DNA from: Nitrosomonas sp. JL21
Lineage (GTDB): Bacteria > Pseudomonadota > Gammaproteobacteria > Burkholderiales > Nitrosomonadaceae
DNA: 64,000 nt
NCBI RefSeq assembly: GCF_009833095.1
Contig: NZ_QRCB01000043.1
Span: 1 to 64,000 of the forward strand
Direction: 5' to 3'
Part shown: positions 1-6,482 of the stretch, piece by piece
Layout of the letters: each line of letters starts with the position of its first letter
Numbering within the stretch: the stretch's first letter is position 1
Notes under the pieces: generated by a model
What the model saw: only the letters and a program-made list of their open reading frames with translations
What the model was told of the DNA's origin: nothing
Database searches by the model: none
Translations under genes and position numbers: made by a program

Positions 1-57
1 ACTGATGGGAACGGATATCATTCTTTAATATTCGGTTGCTTGTGAAGCTGTAAAAAC

Positions 58-90
58 TGCCCCGCACTGAGAAGTTACCAGTGTGGGGCA
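58..90 (-). terminator. Intrinsic terminator, distal, for the msr fusion gene
   Basis: Two 12-base arms (58-69 and 79-90) pair with one G-U wobble around a 9-base loop. Read on the minus strand, the stem is followed by GTTTTTAC (50-57). It lies downstream of the leftward msr gene and behind a second terminator at 113-140, so it probably acts as a back-up. Confidence 0.5.
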
Positions 91-112
91 GCAACTTAGA
101 TCTATCGGTAAT

Positions 113-140
113 CAAAAAAATCGGTATGTCCCATACCGAT
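113..140 (-). terminator. Intrinsic terminator of the msr fusion gene
   Basis: ATCGGTATG (120-128) and CATACCGAT (132-140) form a perfect 9-bp stem with a 3-base loop. On the minus strand the stem runs into seven consecutive T residues. It lies about 170 bases after the stop codon of the leftward msr gene, the only minus-strand gene that reads toward it. Nothing else was recognised in bases 1-308. Confidence 0.7.
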
Positions 141-308
141 TCTCCTCAAGTCAGTTTTCAGTCACTCTTCACTTGATCAAAAATCTGCCGCTGAAGATCC
201 ACGCTACAATTGATCGGAACATTTCCTGGATGGCTAGGACAAGTTTAGGCTGATCCCTGAGGAATATACTTCCACCCCAGTAAGTGGGTAAGTTTGCGGT
301 GGGTGTGA

Positions 309-1649
309 TCAATCCGGAATGAACTTCAGCACATTACCATTGATGCAATAGCGCTTGTAACTTGGGGCCGGGCCGTCGTCAAAGACGTGGCCTAGGTGAA
401 TGCCAGAACTCGCGCTGCGCACCTCGGTTCGTTGCATGCCATGCGAAAAATCTTCGTGGAGCGTCACTGCGCCTTCGATAGGATCAAAAAAGCTTGGCCA
501 GCCGGTTTTGCTGTCGAATTTTGCTTTGCTGAGAAAAAGAGTCGCTCCTGTAATCGGGTCGACAAATTTTCCTGGGCGTTTTTCATCGAGATTGGAAGCA
601 GTGAATGGGGGTTCTGTGCCTTGCTGAAAAGCGATTTTTTGTTGCTCAGGCGATAATAACTGAAAGCCCAGCCATTTCCAGAAATTCTCTTTTTCTCCGT
701 GGTATCCGGTGTAGCGACTGACTTCTTTGCCATGTTTGAAAAATACCATGGTAGGTGCAGCAAACAATGGCGTTGCTAATTCCCAGCCGGCAGGAGGCAT
801 GATATTCAAAGTTGCAATCACAGGTACGTCCGCTTGCCAATGATTGAGAATATCGTGATCGAACTGTTTGCAGAATTCGCAGTTTTCAGATTCAAAAACA
901 ACCAGTTGTTGGGTAAAATTCAGTGCTTTGCCATCAAGTGGGGGCACAGCGTTAGTAATTGAGTTAGCTGGCAGGTTAGATTGCGAAGTTTTATGATTCA
1001 ATAATGGATATTTGATTCCGGTACCGCCGAGGCCGCAGTAACCGTTTGGGTTTTTCTTAAGATAATCCTGGTGATAGTCTTCTGCGCTCTTATAATTTTT
1101 GAGTGGCAGGATTTCCGTCGTGATTCGGCCATAACCGGCATTGTTCAATGCCTGCTGGTAAATCTTTTCGGTCGCCAGGGCGGCGGCTTTTTGGCTTTCA
1201 TCCTGATAATAGATCGCGCTGCGATAGTTGCTGCCGATATCGTTGCCTTGACGGTCGCCTTGGGTCGGGTTGTGATTTTCCCAGAACTTCGCGAGCACGG
1301 TTTCCAAAGCGACGAGCTTTGGATCGAAGGTCACTTTGATGACTTCAGCATGATTCCGTGCGGTTGTTCTGCCGGTGCGGAGCGCCTCTTCATGACTGAG
1401 AATCTGCTGATAACCGGCTCCAGCAAGATCTCCACCGGCATAGCCACTTTCCACATCAATGACCCCAGGAAGTTCTCCCATGCGCTTCTCGGCTCCCCAG
1501 AAGCAACCCATGCCCAACACGATGGAATCGAACGATGAACTGATTGTCTGGTTTGATTTTTCTTGGCTTGCTCCCACAACGGTCTCCATTGCAACGATTG
1601 TCAAAATGATCAATAAACTGATTATTGTTACACGGCTGGCTTGCATCAT
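309..1649 (-). CDS. msrAB: Exported MsrA-thioredoxin-MsrB methionine sulfoxide reductase fusion
   Basis: This 446-residue protein should reduce both epimers of methionine sulfoxide in envelope proteins. An N-terminal hydrophobic segment (about residues 5-26) looks like a signal peptide or anchor. MsrA follows with the GCFWGAE active site at Cys49 and a late Cys205 in GYCGLGG. The middle segment has a thioredoxin-like CEFC pair (Cys257/Cys260). The C-terminal MsrB domain has GWPSFF and the catalytic Cys435 in RYCINGN, and lacks the CxxC zinc pairs of many MsrB proteins. The well-known Neisseria PilB has the order Trx-MsrA-MsrB; here the redox domain sits between the two reductases, where it could serve both (inference). 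The gene stands alone and reads into two terminators. Confidence 0.9.
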   Translation of the reverse strand: MMQASRVTIISLLIILTIVAMETVVGASQEKSNQTISSSFDSIVLGMGCFWGAEKRMGELPGVIDVESGYAGGDLAGAGYQQILSHEEALRTGRTTARNHAEVIKVTFDPKLVALETVLAKFWENHNPTQGDRQGNDIGSNYRSAIYYQDESQKAAALATEKIYQQALNNAGYGRITTEILPLKNYKSAEDYHQDYLKKNPNGYCGLGGTGIKYPLLNHKTSQSNLPANSITNAVPPLDGKALNFTQQLVVFESENCEFCKQFDHDILNHWQADVPVIATLNIMPPAGWELATPLFAAPTMVFFKHGKEVSRYTGYHGEKENFWKWLGFQLLSPEQQKIAFQQGTEPPFTASNLDEKRPGKFVDPITGATLFLSKAKFDSKTGWPSFFDPIEGAVTLHEDFSHGMQRTEVRSASSGIHLGHVFDDGPAPSYKRYCINGNVLKFIPD

Positions 1650-1746
1650 ATCTTCTCACGACTTGAAAATTTTTTATGAAGTGAAGCATTCTCGCAGATC
1701 AAGAAGCTTATCCGCATAGACTCCTCATCGTTCAGGGGAGTTCATT

Positions 1747-1815
1747 ATGACCGAATCCGGATTCAATCGGAAAGAAGGGTATTTCGACAGCTCAAGGCGT
1801 TGTAAGAAATCCTGA
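1747..1815 (+). CDS. Possible 22-residue leader peptide
   Basis: An ATG sits 6 bases after a strong GGGGAG Shine-Dalgarno (1735-1740) and opens a 22-codon frame rich in Arg, Lys and Ser, ending in TGA at 1813-1815. A perfect 12-bp palindrome, GAATCCGGATTC (1753-1764), lies inside it. It precedes the unknown gene at 1933 on the same strand. It could be a leader peptide or a chance frame; the only support is the ribosome-binding site and spacing. Confidence 0.25.
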   Translation: MTESGFNRKEGYFDSSRRCKKS

Positions 1816-1932
1816 AGATAATCAATTGTATTGAGGGGAAAAGGTATCTTTATTATTGGCTTGGCCCTAAAAATATTTATGATCAAATGGAATCGTTCAC
1901 TTTTTAGTAAAACCGACATAGAGGTGGCTGGC

Positions 1933-2427
1933 ATGAAAACAGATAAACAAGTAGGAGCTGAATGTTATTCAGTATTCAATCACTTGCAACGACTGACCGA
2001 GTCGTATATTCCGATAATGGATTATGATGCGGTCATGCAGGCGCCTAAAAATGCCTTTCAAGTCCATGCGATCACTTTTTTTCATAACTTACACCTGGCC
2101 GCGCTCGAGAATAATTTTGTTGTGTTGTTGACCAATTGCTACTTCGAATCTGCAGATATTGAACAATTCAAGCGATTGACGCCGTTCCTATGTTCCACCA
2201 GCCACTTATCGTGCAGCCGTGCGCTAAATCCCTTTCATCAGATTGATGAAGTGAAAGTAATCGATTTCTTCATGGACTTTGTTGCTGAGTTTTCCATGCA
2301 GGAAAACCTCATTGAATTCATTCAATTCAAAGTGATTCCTTTCATGCACAACTTCAAGATACACAATGAAGAAATCACTTACTTGATTCCCCGGATGCAA
2401 CGAACGGCAAATCAATCATTGCATTGA
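1933..2427 (+). CDS. Unknown protein, 164 residues
   Basis: I do not recognise this family. The ATG at 1933 is preferred because GAGGTGG (1921-1927) is correctly spaced before it; a longer frame from TTG at 1831 has no comparable signal. The product looks soluble and mostly helical, rich in Phe, His and Asn, with four Cys residues (two close together in FLCSTSHLSC). There is no signal peptide or membrane segment. A short frame begins 5 bases after its stop, which suggests coupling. The stretch is AT-rich and flanked by decayed coding remnants, so it may be accessory DNA. Confidence 0.6.
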   Translation: MKTDKQVGAECYSVFNHLQRLTESYIPIMDYDAVMQAPKNAFQVHAITFFHNLHLAALENNFVVLLTNCYFESADIEQFKRLTPFLCSTSHLSCSRALNPFHQIDEVKVIDFFMDFVAEFSMQENLIEFIQFKVIPFMHNFKIHNEEITYLIPRMQRTANQSLH

Positions 2428-2432
2428 GATAG

Positions 2433-2573
2433 ATGCTGAATTTAGGACAACTTGTTTCATACTGTAACTATGGGGAGAGGGATGGAAAAGCTGAATTGCC
2501 CAGTCAAATTTCACCGGAAGTCTTGCCTGGAAATGAACATCCTTATAAAGATACCGAAGTGCCAGTTCGGTAA
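2433..2573 (+). CDS. Possible 46-residue hydrophilic protein coupled to the gene before it
   Basis: An ATG 5 bases after the previous stop codon opens a 46-codon frame. The composition is protein-like: hydrophilic, with Pro, Glu and Asp toward the end (PEVLPGNEHPYKDTEVPVR). The weak GAGATAG just before the ATG and the short spacing suggest reinitiation rather than independent initiation. A competing frame overlaps it from the ATG at 2483. I recognise no family. It could also be the decayed C-terminus of a larger gene. Confidence 0.35.
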   Translation: MLNLGQLVSYCNYGERDGKAELPSQISPEVLPGNEHPYKDTEVPVR

Positions 2574-2602
2574 AAAATTTGAATCCTCAGTTCATCAGAG
2601 AT

Positions 2603-3187
2603 TCAGTTCATCGGAACTTTAGTGTGATTGGATCTTATAATTTTCTTTGCAGTTTCATATCGTTCATCATTTTCCTGAATCATTTCACCATCAAAAATCA
2701 CATATTTTTGATTCTTGACTTCTAAAAAGGCTTTTTGCATGCATTCCTGAGGGGAAAGCTCGAGAATATGTGTCAGTGATGTTAAATATATCAGCAAATA
2801 TCCGATATCAGCTTTAATGTCTTCATTCGCATTAATATGCTCTGAGAGTTCTGATAAGTACCTCATTGTCATTATCAAAACAAATTGAGGATCAGCTAAT
2901 CTTTCATCGGTTACTTCTTTCGTAAGAGCCACACAATCGTACAGTGAAATATTGCGCATTCTGCAGATCACGATCATTTGTATCAGCGCTGAACCGATTC
3001 CGCTGGTACAGATATCTTTATTTTCAATAAATTTAGACAGTCGAGTCACTATATCGTCTTGATCGACGATTTTAGTCAATTCTTTGCAAGTCGCTATTAA
3101 TTTGAGAACTTCAGCTTCAATAGTCGATCCTTTAACTATATTTCTATCTTCTGCCCAAGAAATTACTTGCGGTATTAATTTTTCCAT
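2603..3187 (-). CDS. Degenerate tandem MazG-like protein
   Basis: This 194-residue protein resembles small MazG-like nucleotide pyrophosphohydrolases, which cleave (d)NTPs to monophosphates. The fold appears twice: residues about 27-91 and about 102-163 align through an IGxxLI helix, then (I/L)SLxxC or LSPQEC, then an A...EV end. The second copy keeps ELSE (113-116) and ADIG (126-129), but the metal-binding acids expected at the first EExxE position and after the IG turn are replaced (Arg/Tyr and Tyr130). The first copy lacks nearly all of them. It is probably a binding protein or an inactive relative (inference). A good AAAGGA ribosome-binding site precedes the ATG. It is transcribed against the two unknown frames to its left. 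Confidence 0.55.
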   Translation of the reverse strand: MEKLIPQVISWAEDRNIVKGSTIEAEVLKLIATCKELTKIVDQDDIVTRLSKFIENKDICTSGIGSALIQMIVICRMRNISLYDCVALTKEVTDERLADPQFVLIMTMRYLSELSEHINANEDIKADIGYLLIYLTSLTHILELSPQECMQKAFLEVKNQKYVIFDGEMIQENDERYETAKKIIRSNHTKVPMN

Positions 3188-3871
3188 TCCTTTCTCTCCC
3201 TTACCTAGATGAAGAGTATAAGCTATTTCACATCAATATGAACTTATCCATCGCAAAGGCAGGGTTCATATTATTCAATGAAAGCTAATAGGCAAGCGGA
3301 TCCACATTTTTTTGTTTTTTGATTTGCCCGTTCTTTGAAAAGCCTCCCTTTTTCAGCTATAGACGGCTCAGTTTGAAGTTTGGAGCACCATTCATCACTA
3401 ACAAATCAGAAATATCACTGCGGTCGAATTGGCTTTGAATGTTGCATAATAAAAACCAGTGCGAAATACCGGAAGGGGTGATATAAACGCACTGGGAGGA
3501 GATAGTCACCAAATGGCATTAATGATGAGATGACTAAGAAACTTTAATCGTACTTTATAACGATTGAACGAATTTTACGTTGACATGATCGGTAAAGAAG
3601 TACCCACGTGCAGATTCAGATCAGCATAAGAAAAAGACCAGTACACTTTAAGGGCACACTGGTCAAATAGAAGAAACTTATCTCTTAAGATTTAATGATG
3701 GAGTATTTTTTACTGATTTTCTGTGCGAGAACGCACATTGTATTGTTGTCGCTTTCTATGTTGCCTGTGGGGGTGCGGATTATTCAGCGTCAACTTTTTG
3801 GATTAGTTCTGCTGAGTCTTGGTCGAGTACTTTTCTTGCAGAAATAACCAATTATAAATAGCGGTATAAAA
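3188..3871. other. Gene-poor stretch with hairpins and coding remnants
   Basis: No intact gene is recognised. On the minus strand, 3357-3509 is an open 50-codon frame from GTG with protein-like composition but no ribosome-binding site, and 3783-3851 holds another short coding-like piece. Two hairpins lie inside: CCAGTGCG/CGCACTGG (3456-3463 with 3488-3495) and GACCAGT/ACTGGTC (3636-3642 with 3658-3664). Both run into T-rich tracts on the minus strand, so they may be terminators or repeat ends. The two share an ACTGGT-plus-T-run core, which suggests a decayed repeat. Confidence 0.4.
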
Positions 3872-3941
3872 ATAATGGAATGGACGCTCACTACCCTTCA
3901 CTGCATCGAAGTGCCAACGTAATGAGCGTCCATTCCATTAT
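3872..3941. repeat. Perfect 19-bp inverted repeat next to a transposase remnant
   Basis: ATAATGGAATGGACGCTCA (3872-3890) is repeated exactly in reverse complement at 3923-3941, separated by 32 bases. The length and perfection exceed what chance would give, and the right arm directly precedes the transposase-like frame at 3945. It may be an insertion-sequence end duplicated in inverse orientation, a minimal mobile repeat, or a strong RNA hairpin. Confidence 0.6.
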
Positions 3942-3944
3942 GTC

Positions 3945-4197
3945 AATACATGAGGGTCCCATCTTTCTTGCTAAAAGCGACTATTTATATGATGGGATGG
4001 GTTTTGATGTTCAAGAGGTGATTGCTGACCGTGGATATGGTCGGTGGTCAACTTACTGTGCATTTAGGCAACTTAAAATATGCACTTATATACTGGTAAA
4101 CGAGGATCGGTCATCCGATAAAAGATATGATATGCCGCACCCTCTGAGGATGATCTGTTTCCAAAACTGCTATGATTTGGCTATCTGGCTGATCTAA
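3945..4197 (+). pseudogene. Transposase fragment
   Basis: The frame contains FDVQEVIADRGYGRWSTYC, close in style to the second catalytic-aspartate region of IS1182/IS5-type DDE transposases (typically ADKGY or ADRGYG). Only about 80 residues remain: the N-terminal DNA-binding part, the first Asp and the final Glu region are missing. No start with a ribosome-binding site is visible. The family assignment is tentative because one motif carries it. Confidence 0.5.
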
Positions 4198-4562
4198 TTG
4201 AGCATTAGTTCGTCTTGATCGTTTTAACGTACTGCACGATAAAATAATTTAGACCTTTTGAAAGTGTTCATAAGCCTACCCCATGCTATGCTCAGTGCGT
4301 AGGTTTCTTGTTCAATATCGACTGAAACGGTGTCAGACAGTCTTAAATTTTTGAATCCATTCTGGTATTCCTAAAGCAAATAGGCTGCAACATTTCTAGC
4401 AGGGGGGCTGATTGGATTTGATCAGTTCCAACACTTGGATACATTGGCCGATAACTAATGGAGCAGCTTTCAAGGTCATGACTACACCTCTGCCCGGTAA
4501 TTAGTCCATCTTGAACAACGCATTTCGTTAGATGTTAAACAGGTCGTCTGAATTATTACACA
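4198..4562. other. Non-coding stretch with decayed minus-strand reading frames
   Basis: No intact gene is recognised. On the minus strand, ATG at 4479 follows AGAGGTG and opens 27 codons (MTLKAAPLVIGQCIQVLELI is the start), ending at 4396 beside a run of six G (4402-4407). Further protein-like segments follow downstream in other frames. This looks like an old gene broken by stops and frameshifts. GCCTAC/GTAGG (about 4274-4310) may form a weak hairpin. Confidence 0.3.
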
Positions 4563-4598
4563 TTAAAAAACTCCCAATTAGCATATTAGCTAGGAGTG
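4563..4598 (-). terminator. Probable terminator of the 37-residue membrane peptide gene
   Basis: On the minus strand ACTCC-TAGC, a 6-base loop, GCTA and GGAGT form a bulged stem followed by six T residues (4565-4570). It lies about 115 bases after the stop of the small gene at 4714-4827, in the right orientation to end its transcript. Confidence 0.5.
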
Positions 4599-4645
4599 TT
4601 AAGGCGTTAATTATTTTTTTCAGTTTTTTATTTTATATTCCGGCA

Positions 4646-4666
4646 CCTCGCCCTCTTAGGGCGAGG
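4646..4666. repeat. Perfect 9-bp GC-rich hairpin in the 3' region of the small-protein transcript
   Basis: CCTCGCCCT (4646-4654) and AGGGCGAGG (4658-4666) pair perfectly around a 3-base loop. No T-run follows on either strand, so it is not a classical terminator. It lies between the 37-residue gene and its likely terminator and could stabilise the 3' end of that RNA (inference). Confidence 0.5.
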
Positions 4667-4713
4667 CAGCTGAGTGAAATACTTAATTTTAGAAACTCTA
4701 ACTACGTGCAGGT

Positions 4714-4827
4714 TTAAGAAAAATAGATCGATATAATGATCAAAGCAACTGCCACCACGCCTATGACGCTCATATTAATACCAAGATTTTTAAATGTCTT
4801 AACATCTTCTACCTCTAGCATATTCAT
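4714..4827 (-). CDS. Small single-pass membrane protein, 37 residues
   Basis: The frame has an excellent ribosome-binding site (GGAGGT, plus-strand 4832-4837) five bases before its ATG. The protein begins with an acidic, soluble segment (MNMLEVEDVKTFKNLG) and then has one hydrophobic helix rich in Val, Ile and Ala (about residues 18-36), ending right after it with Tyr-Phe-Ser. This is the typical shape of a small inner-membrane regulator or of a type I toxin-like peptide; nothing identifies which. A GC hairpin and a likely terminator follow, so it probably has its own short transcript. Confidence 0.6.
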   Translation of the reverse strand: MNMLEVEDVKTFKNLGINMSVIGVVAVALIIISIYFS

Positions 4828-4848
4828 GTTTACCTCCAACGGTTTGTA

Positions 4849-5067
4849 ATGGCTGAGATAGAATTTTCGGTCGAATCAGGGCTCGAGTTTTTGATTCAGA
4901 TCAAGAAAAGTGAAATTGAGTCTAAGGCTTATTCAAAAAGAAACGGCACTTATAATTCAATGATTGCACAATACTTCTTCTCCAGGTACCGCCATTTGTG
5001 GGGCAATTCAAGGGAACTTTCAAATTTCGTTAAGTTCGAGTTTACGCTGCAATTGTTTTTATCGTGA
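4849..5067 (+). CDS. Doubtful 72-residue frame
   Basis: An ATG-initiated frame of 72 codons with mixed composition. No ribosome-binding site precedes the ATG; the purine-rich element nearby belongs to the opposite strand. A possible plus-strand terminator at 5166-5215 is the only support for transcription. I recognise no family. It may be spurious. Confidence 0.2.
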   Translation: MAEIEFSVESGLEFLIQIKKSEIESKAYSKRNGTYNSMIAQYFFSRYRHLWGNSRELSNFVKFEFTLQLFLS

Positions 5068-5377
5068 ATAAATCCAAATTCAAATAAATGGATCTGGATT
5101 CGTTCAGGTGAGGGCTATTGCTTTGATTATTCGGATATCTCGATCTCTGATATTTTGAGTTTTTGAATCAGGCTGATTTCGAATGACGATTGACTCGTAG
5201 TACAGCCTGATTTTTGACAAATGATAGCTGGTAAAAGCTCTGAAAAGCTACTGCGCTCAGTTATACGATTGAAATCAGATTCAAATACTCATTTATCATA
5301 CATGAACCGCACGTATTGAACCTGACTGTGCGTTGACTGCCTCGTCGTCGTTATCTTTCCAGAGTGAAATGAGGTTT
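5068..5377. other. Intergenic stretch with one hairpin
   Basis: No gene is seen. The only structure is the AATCAGGCTG/CAGCCTGATT hairpin described separately at 5166-5215. Confidence 0.4.
5166..5215 (+). terminator. Possible plus-strand terminator
   Basis: AATCAGGCTG (5166-5175) and CAGCCTGATT (5203-5212) form a perfect 10-bp stem with a long 27-base loop. The second arm ends in five T residues. The long loop lowers confidence. Confidence 0.4.
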
Positions 5378-5668
5378 TTATTCAGATGGAAAGTGTTTCT
5401 TGGCTTTCTCAAAAGCTTGTTGCATTGATTTCATGGATTTATTGAGTCCATCGCGGATATCTTCCCAGGCATTCTCGGAGTTGTTCTCGAACTGATCCCA
5501 TTTTTCCTTTGCGTGCGCCAATTCCTCTTCAAGTTCTTCCAAATAAGGTTTGATTTTATCCTGTGCTTCCTTGGCGCCTAAGTGCATTTGCAGTTTGGCT
5601 TCATCGACGAGTGACTGCAAATTTGCTAATTCCGTTTCCAACTGTTCCTTTACTGATTTTTCGCTCAT
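5378..5668 (-). CDS. Small coiled-coil stress-type protein
   Basis: The start at 5668 (MSEKSVKEQ) is chosen because AAAGGAGA lies just upstream; an upstream ATG at 5692 overlaps that site. The 96-residue protein is highly charged and almost entirely heptad-like helix (SLVDEAKLQM, EELEEELAHAKEKW), without Cys or membrane segments. It resembles small coiled-coil proteins annotated as stress-responsive in cyanobacteria and proteobacteria. The biochemical role is unknown. It faces away from the DUF2934 gene at 5961. Confidence 0.7.
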   Translation of the reverse strand: MSEKSVKEQLETELANLQSLVDEAKLQMHLGAKEAQDKIKPYLEELEEELAHAKEKWDQFENNSENAWEDIRDGLNKSMKSMQQAFEKAKKHFPSE

Positions 5669-5709
5669 TTTATTTTCTCCTTTTTTAATCACTGTGCATC
5701 AAAATCAGA

Positions 5710-5755
5710 TTAGTTTGGTCTGATTTTAATAGTGTGTTGAAGTATAGACCAACTA
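5710..5755. repeat. Inverted repeat upstream of the coiled-coil gene
   Basis: TTAGTTTGGTCT (5710-5721) pairs with AGACCAACTAA (5745-5755) apart from one bulged base. A shorter pair, AATCAG/CTGATT, overlaps its left arm. It lies in the leader or promoter zone of the leftward coiled-coil gene and may be an operator or a leader RNA structure. Confidence 0.35.
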
Positions 5756-5810
5756 ACAATTTTCGGTTTGACAAACTTTCGATATTTATCGACGAGATCT
5801 TGGCTGTGAA

Positions 5811-5839
5811 TTGACAGAATTCAAAATAGTATATATAAG
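5811..5839 (+). promoter_or_regulatory. Sigma-70 type promoter for the DUF2934 gene
   Basis: TTGACA (5811-5816), 17 bases, then TATAAG (5834-5839) match the vegetative consensus well. Transcription would start near 5846 and give a leader of about 115 bases before the ATG at 5961. Confidence 0.6.
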
Positions 5840-5896
5840 AGCACATTAGGTGGTTCCGAGAATCACTTGTTAGTCTTCATTTCGCAATTCATTGAG

Positions 5897-5921
5897 CTTA
5901 TATCAGGTGGTCGGATATAAG
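5897..5921. repeat. 8-bp inverted repeat in the leader of the DUF2934 gene
   Basis: CTTATATC (5897-5904) and GATATAAG (5914-5921) are perfect reverse complements with a 9-base spacer. They lie between the predicted transcription start and the ribosome-binding site. They could be a repressor site or a leader hairpin. Confidence 0.35.
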
Positions 5922-5960
5922 TATTAACTTTATTTAACAATAAAGAGGAGATAGATTGCA

Positions 5961-6194
5961 ATGCAAACTAAAACGAGCAAATCAGTTAATAAGTTGTCAG
6001 CAATTAACGAAAACCCAAGTGAAATAAATCACAGTGAAATTGGACGGCAAGAGAGAATTGCCGTTTTGGCTTATGAGAAAGCTGAAAAACGAGGTTTTGT
6101 AGGCACAGAAGCGGATACTGTGCAAGATTGGCTTGAAGCAGAGAAAGAAATAGATGGTTACGACGTTCCTGCTGCCAAGCAGGCGGATTTCTGA
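5961..6194 (+). CDS. DUF2934 family protein
   Basis: This 77-residue protein contains the DUF2934 signature: RIAVLAYEKAEKRGF, then a short turn, then DWLEAEKEID (about residues 30-68). The family is small, soluble and of unknown function, common in proteobacteria, often beside stress genes. The first 25 residues are Ser/Asn-rich and probably disordered. AAAGAGGAG precedes the ATG, and a good sigma-70 promoter lies upstream. Bases 6195-6482 after it contain a 67-codon frame without a ribosome-binding site that I do not accept. Confidence 0.75.
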   Translation: MQTKTSKSVNKLSAINENPSEINHSEIGRQERIAVLAYEKAEKRGFVGTEADTVQDWLEAEKEIDGYDVPAAKQADF

Positions 6195-6482
6195 TTCTGG
6201 ATGTGATATTGCTGCGAATTCATAACCTTTGCGAGCAAGCATTTATCTGTCTGTTGAGAGGAGTGAGTCTTGCTCGCTCAGTAAAGGTCGAAATAGGACA
6301 TTATTCCCAAGTGGAAGCTAAATTCTATATGCCTGAGCATCAATTGCGTCGGGGTGAATTGACCTCGAGCGTTGAACGTTTTTTTCAAATGCGGAATGTC
6401 CAGTAAAAACTCGCTTAGACTCTTTTTGGAGACCACGCTTTGGATAGTGTCAGAATCGTAATGCCAGATATTGGGAATATTG

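Noticed and set aside
1831-1932. Upstream extension of the unknown gene at 1933
   Set aside because: It would start at TTG without a ribosome-binding site; ATG at 1933 has GAGGTGG correctly placed.
4532-4717. 61-codon plus-strand frame
   Set aside because: It runs through the hairpins and T-run that belong to the opposite-strand transcript and has no start signal.
6203-6406. 67-codon plus-strand frame
   Set aside because: No ribosome-binding site, no recognisable composition or motif; likely chance.
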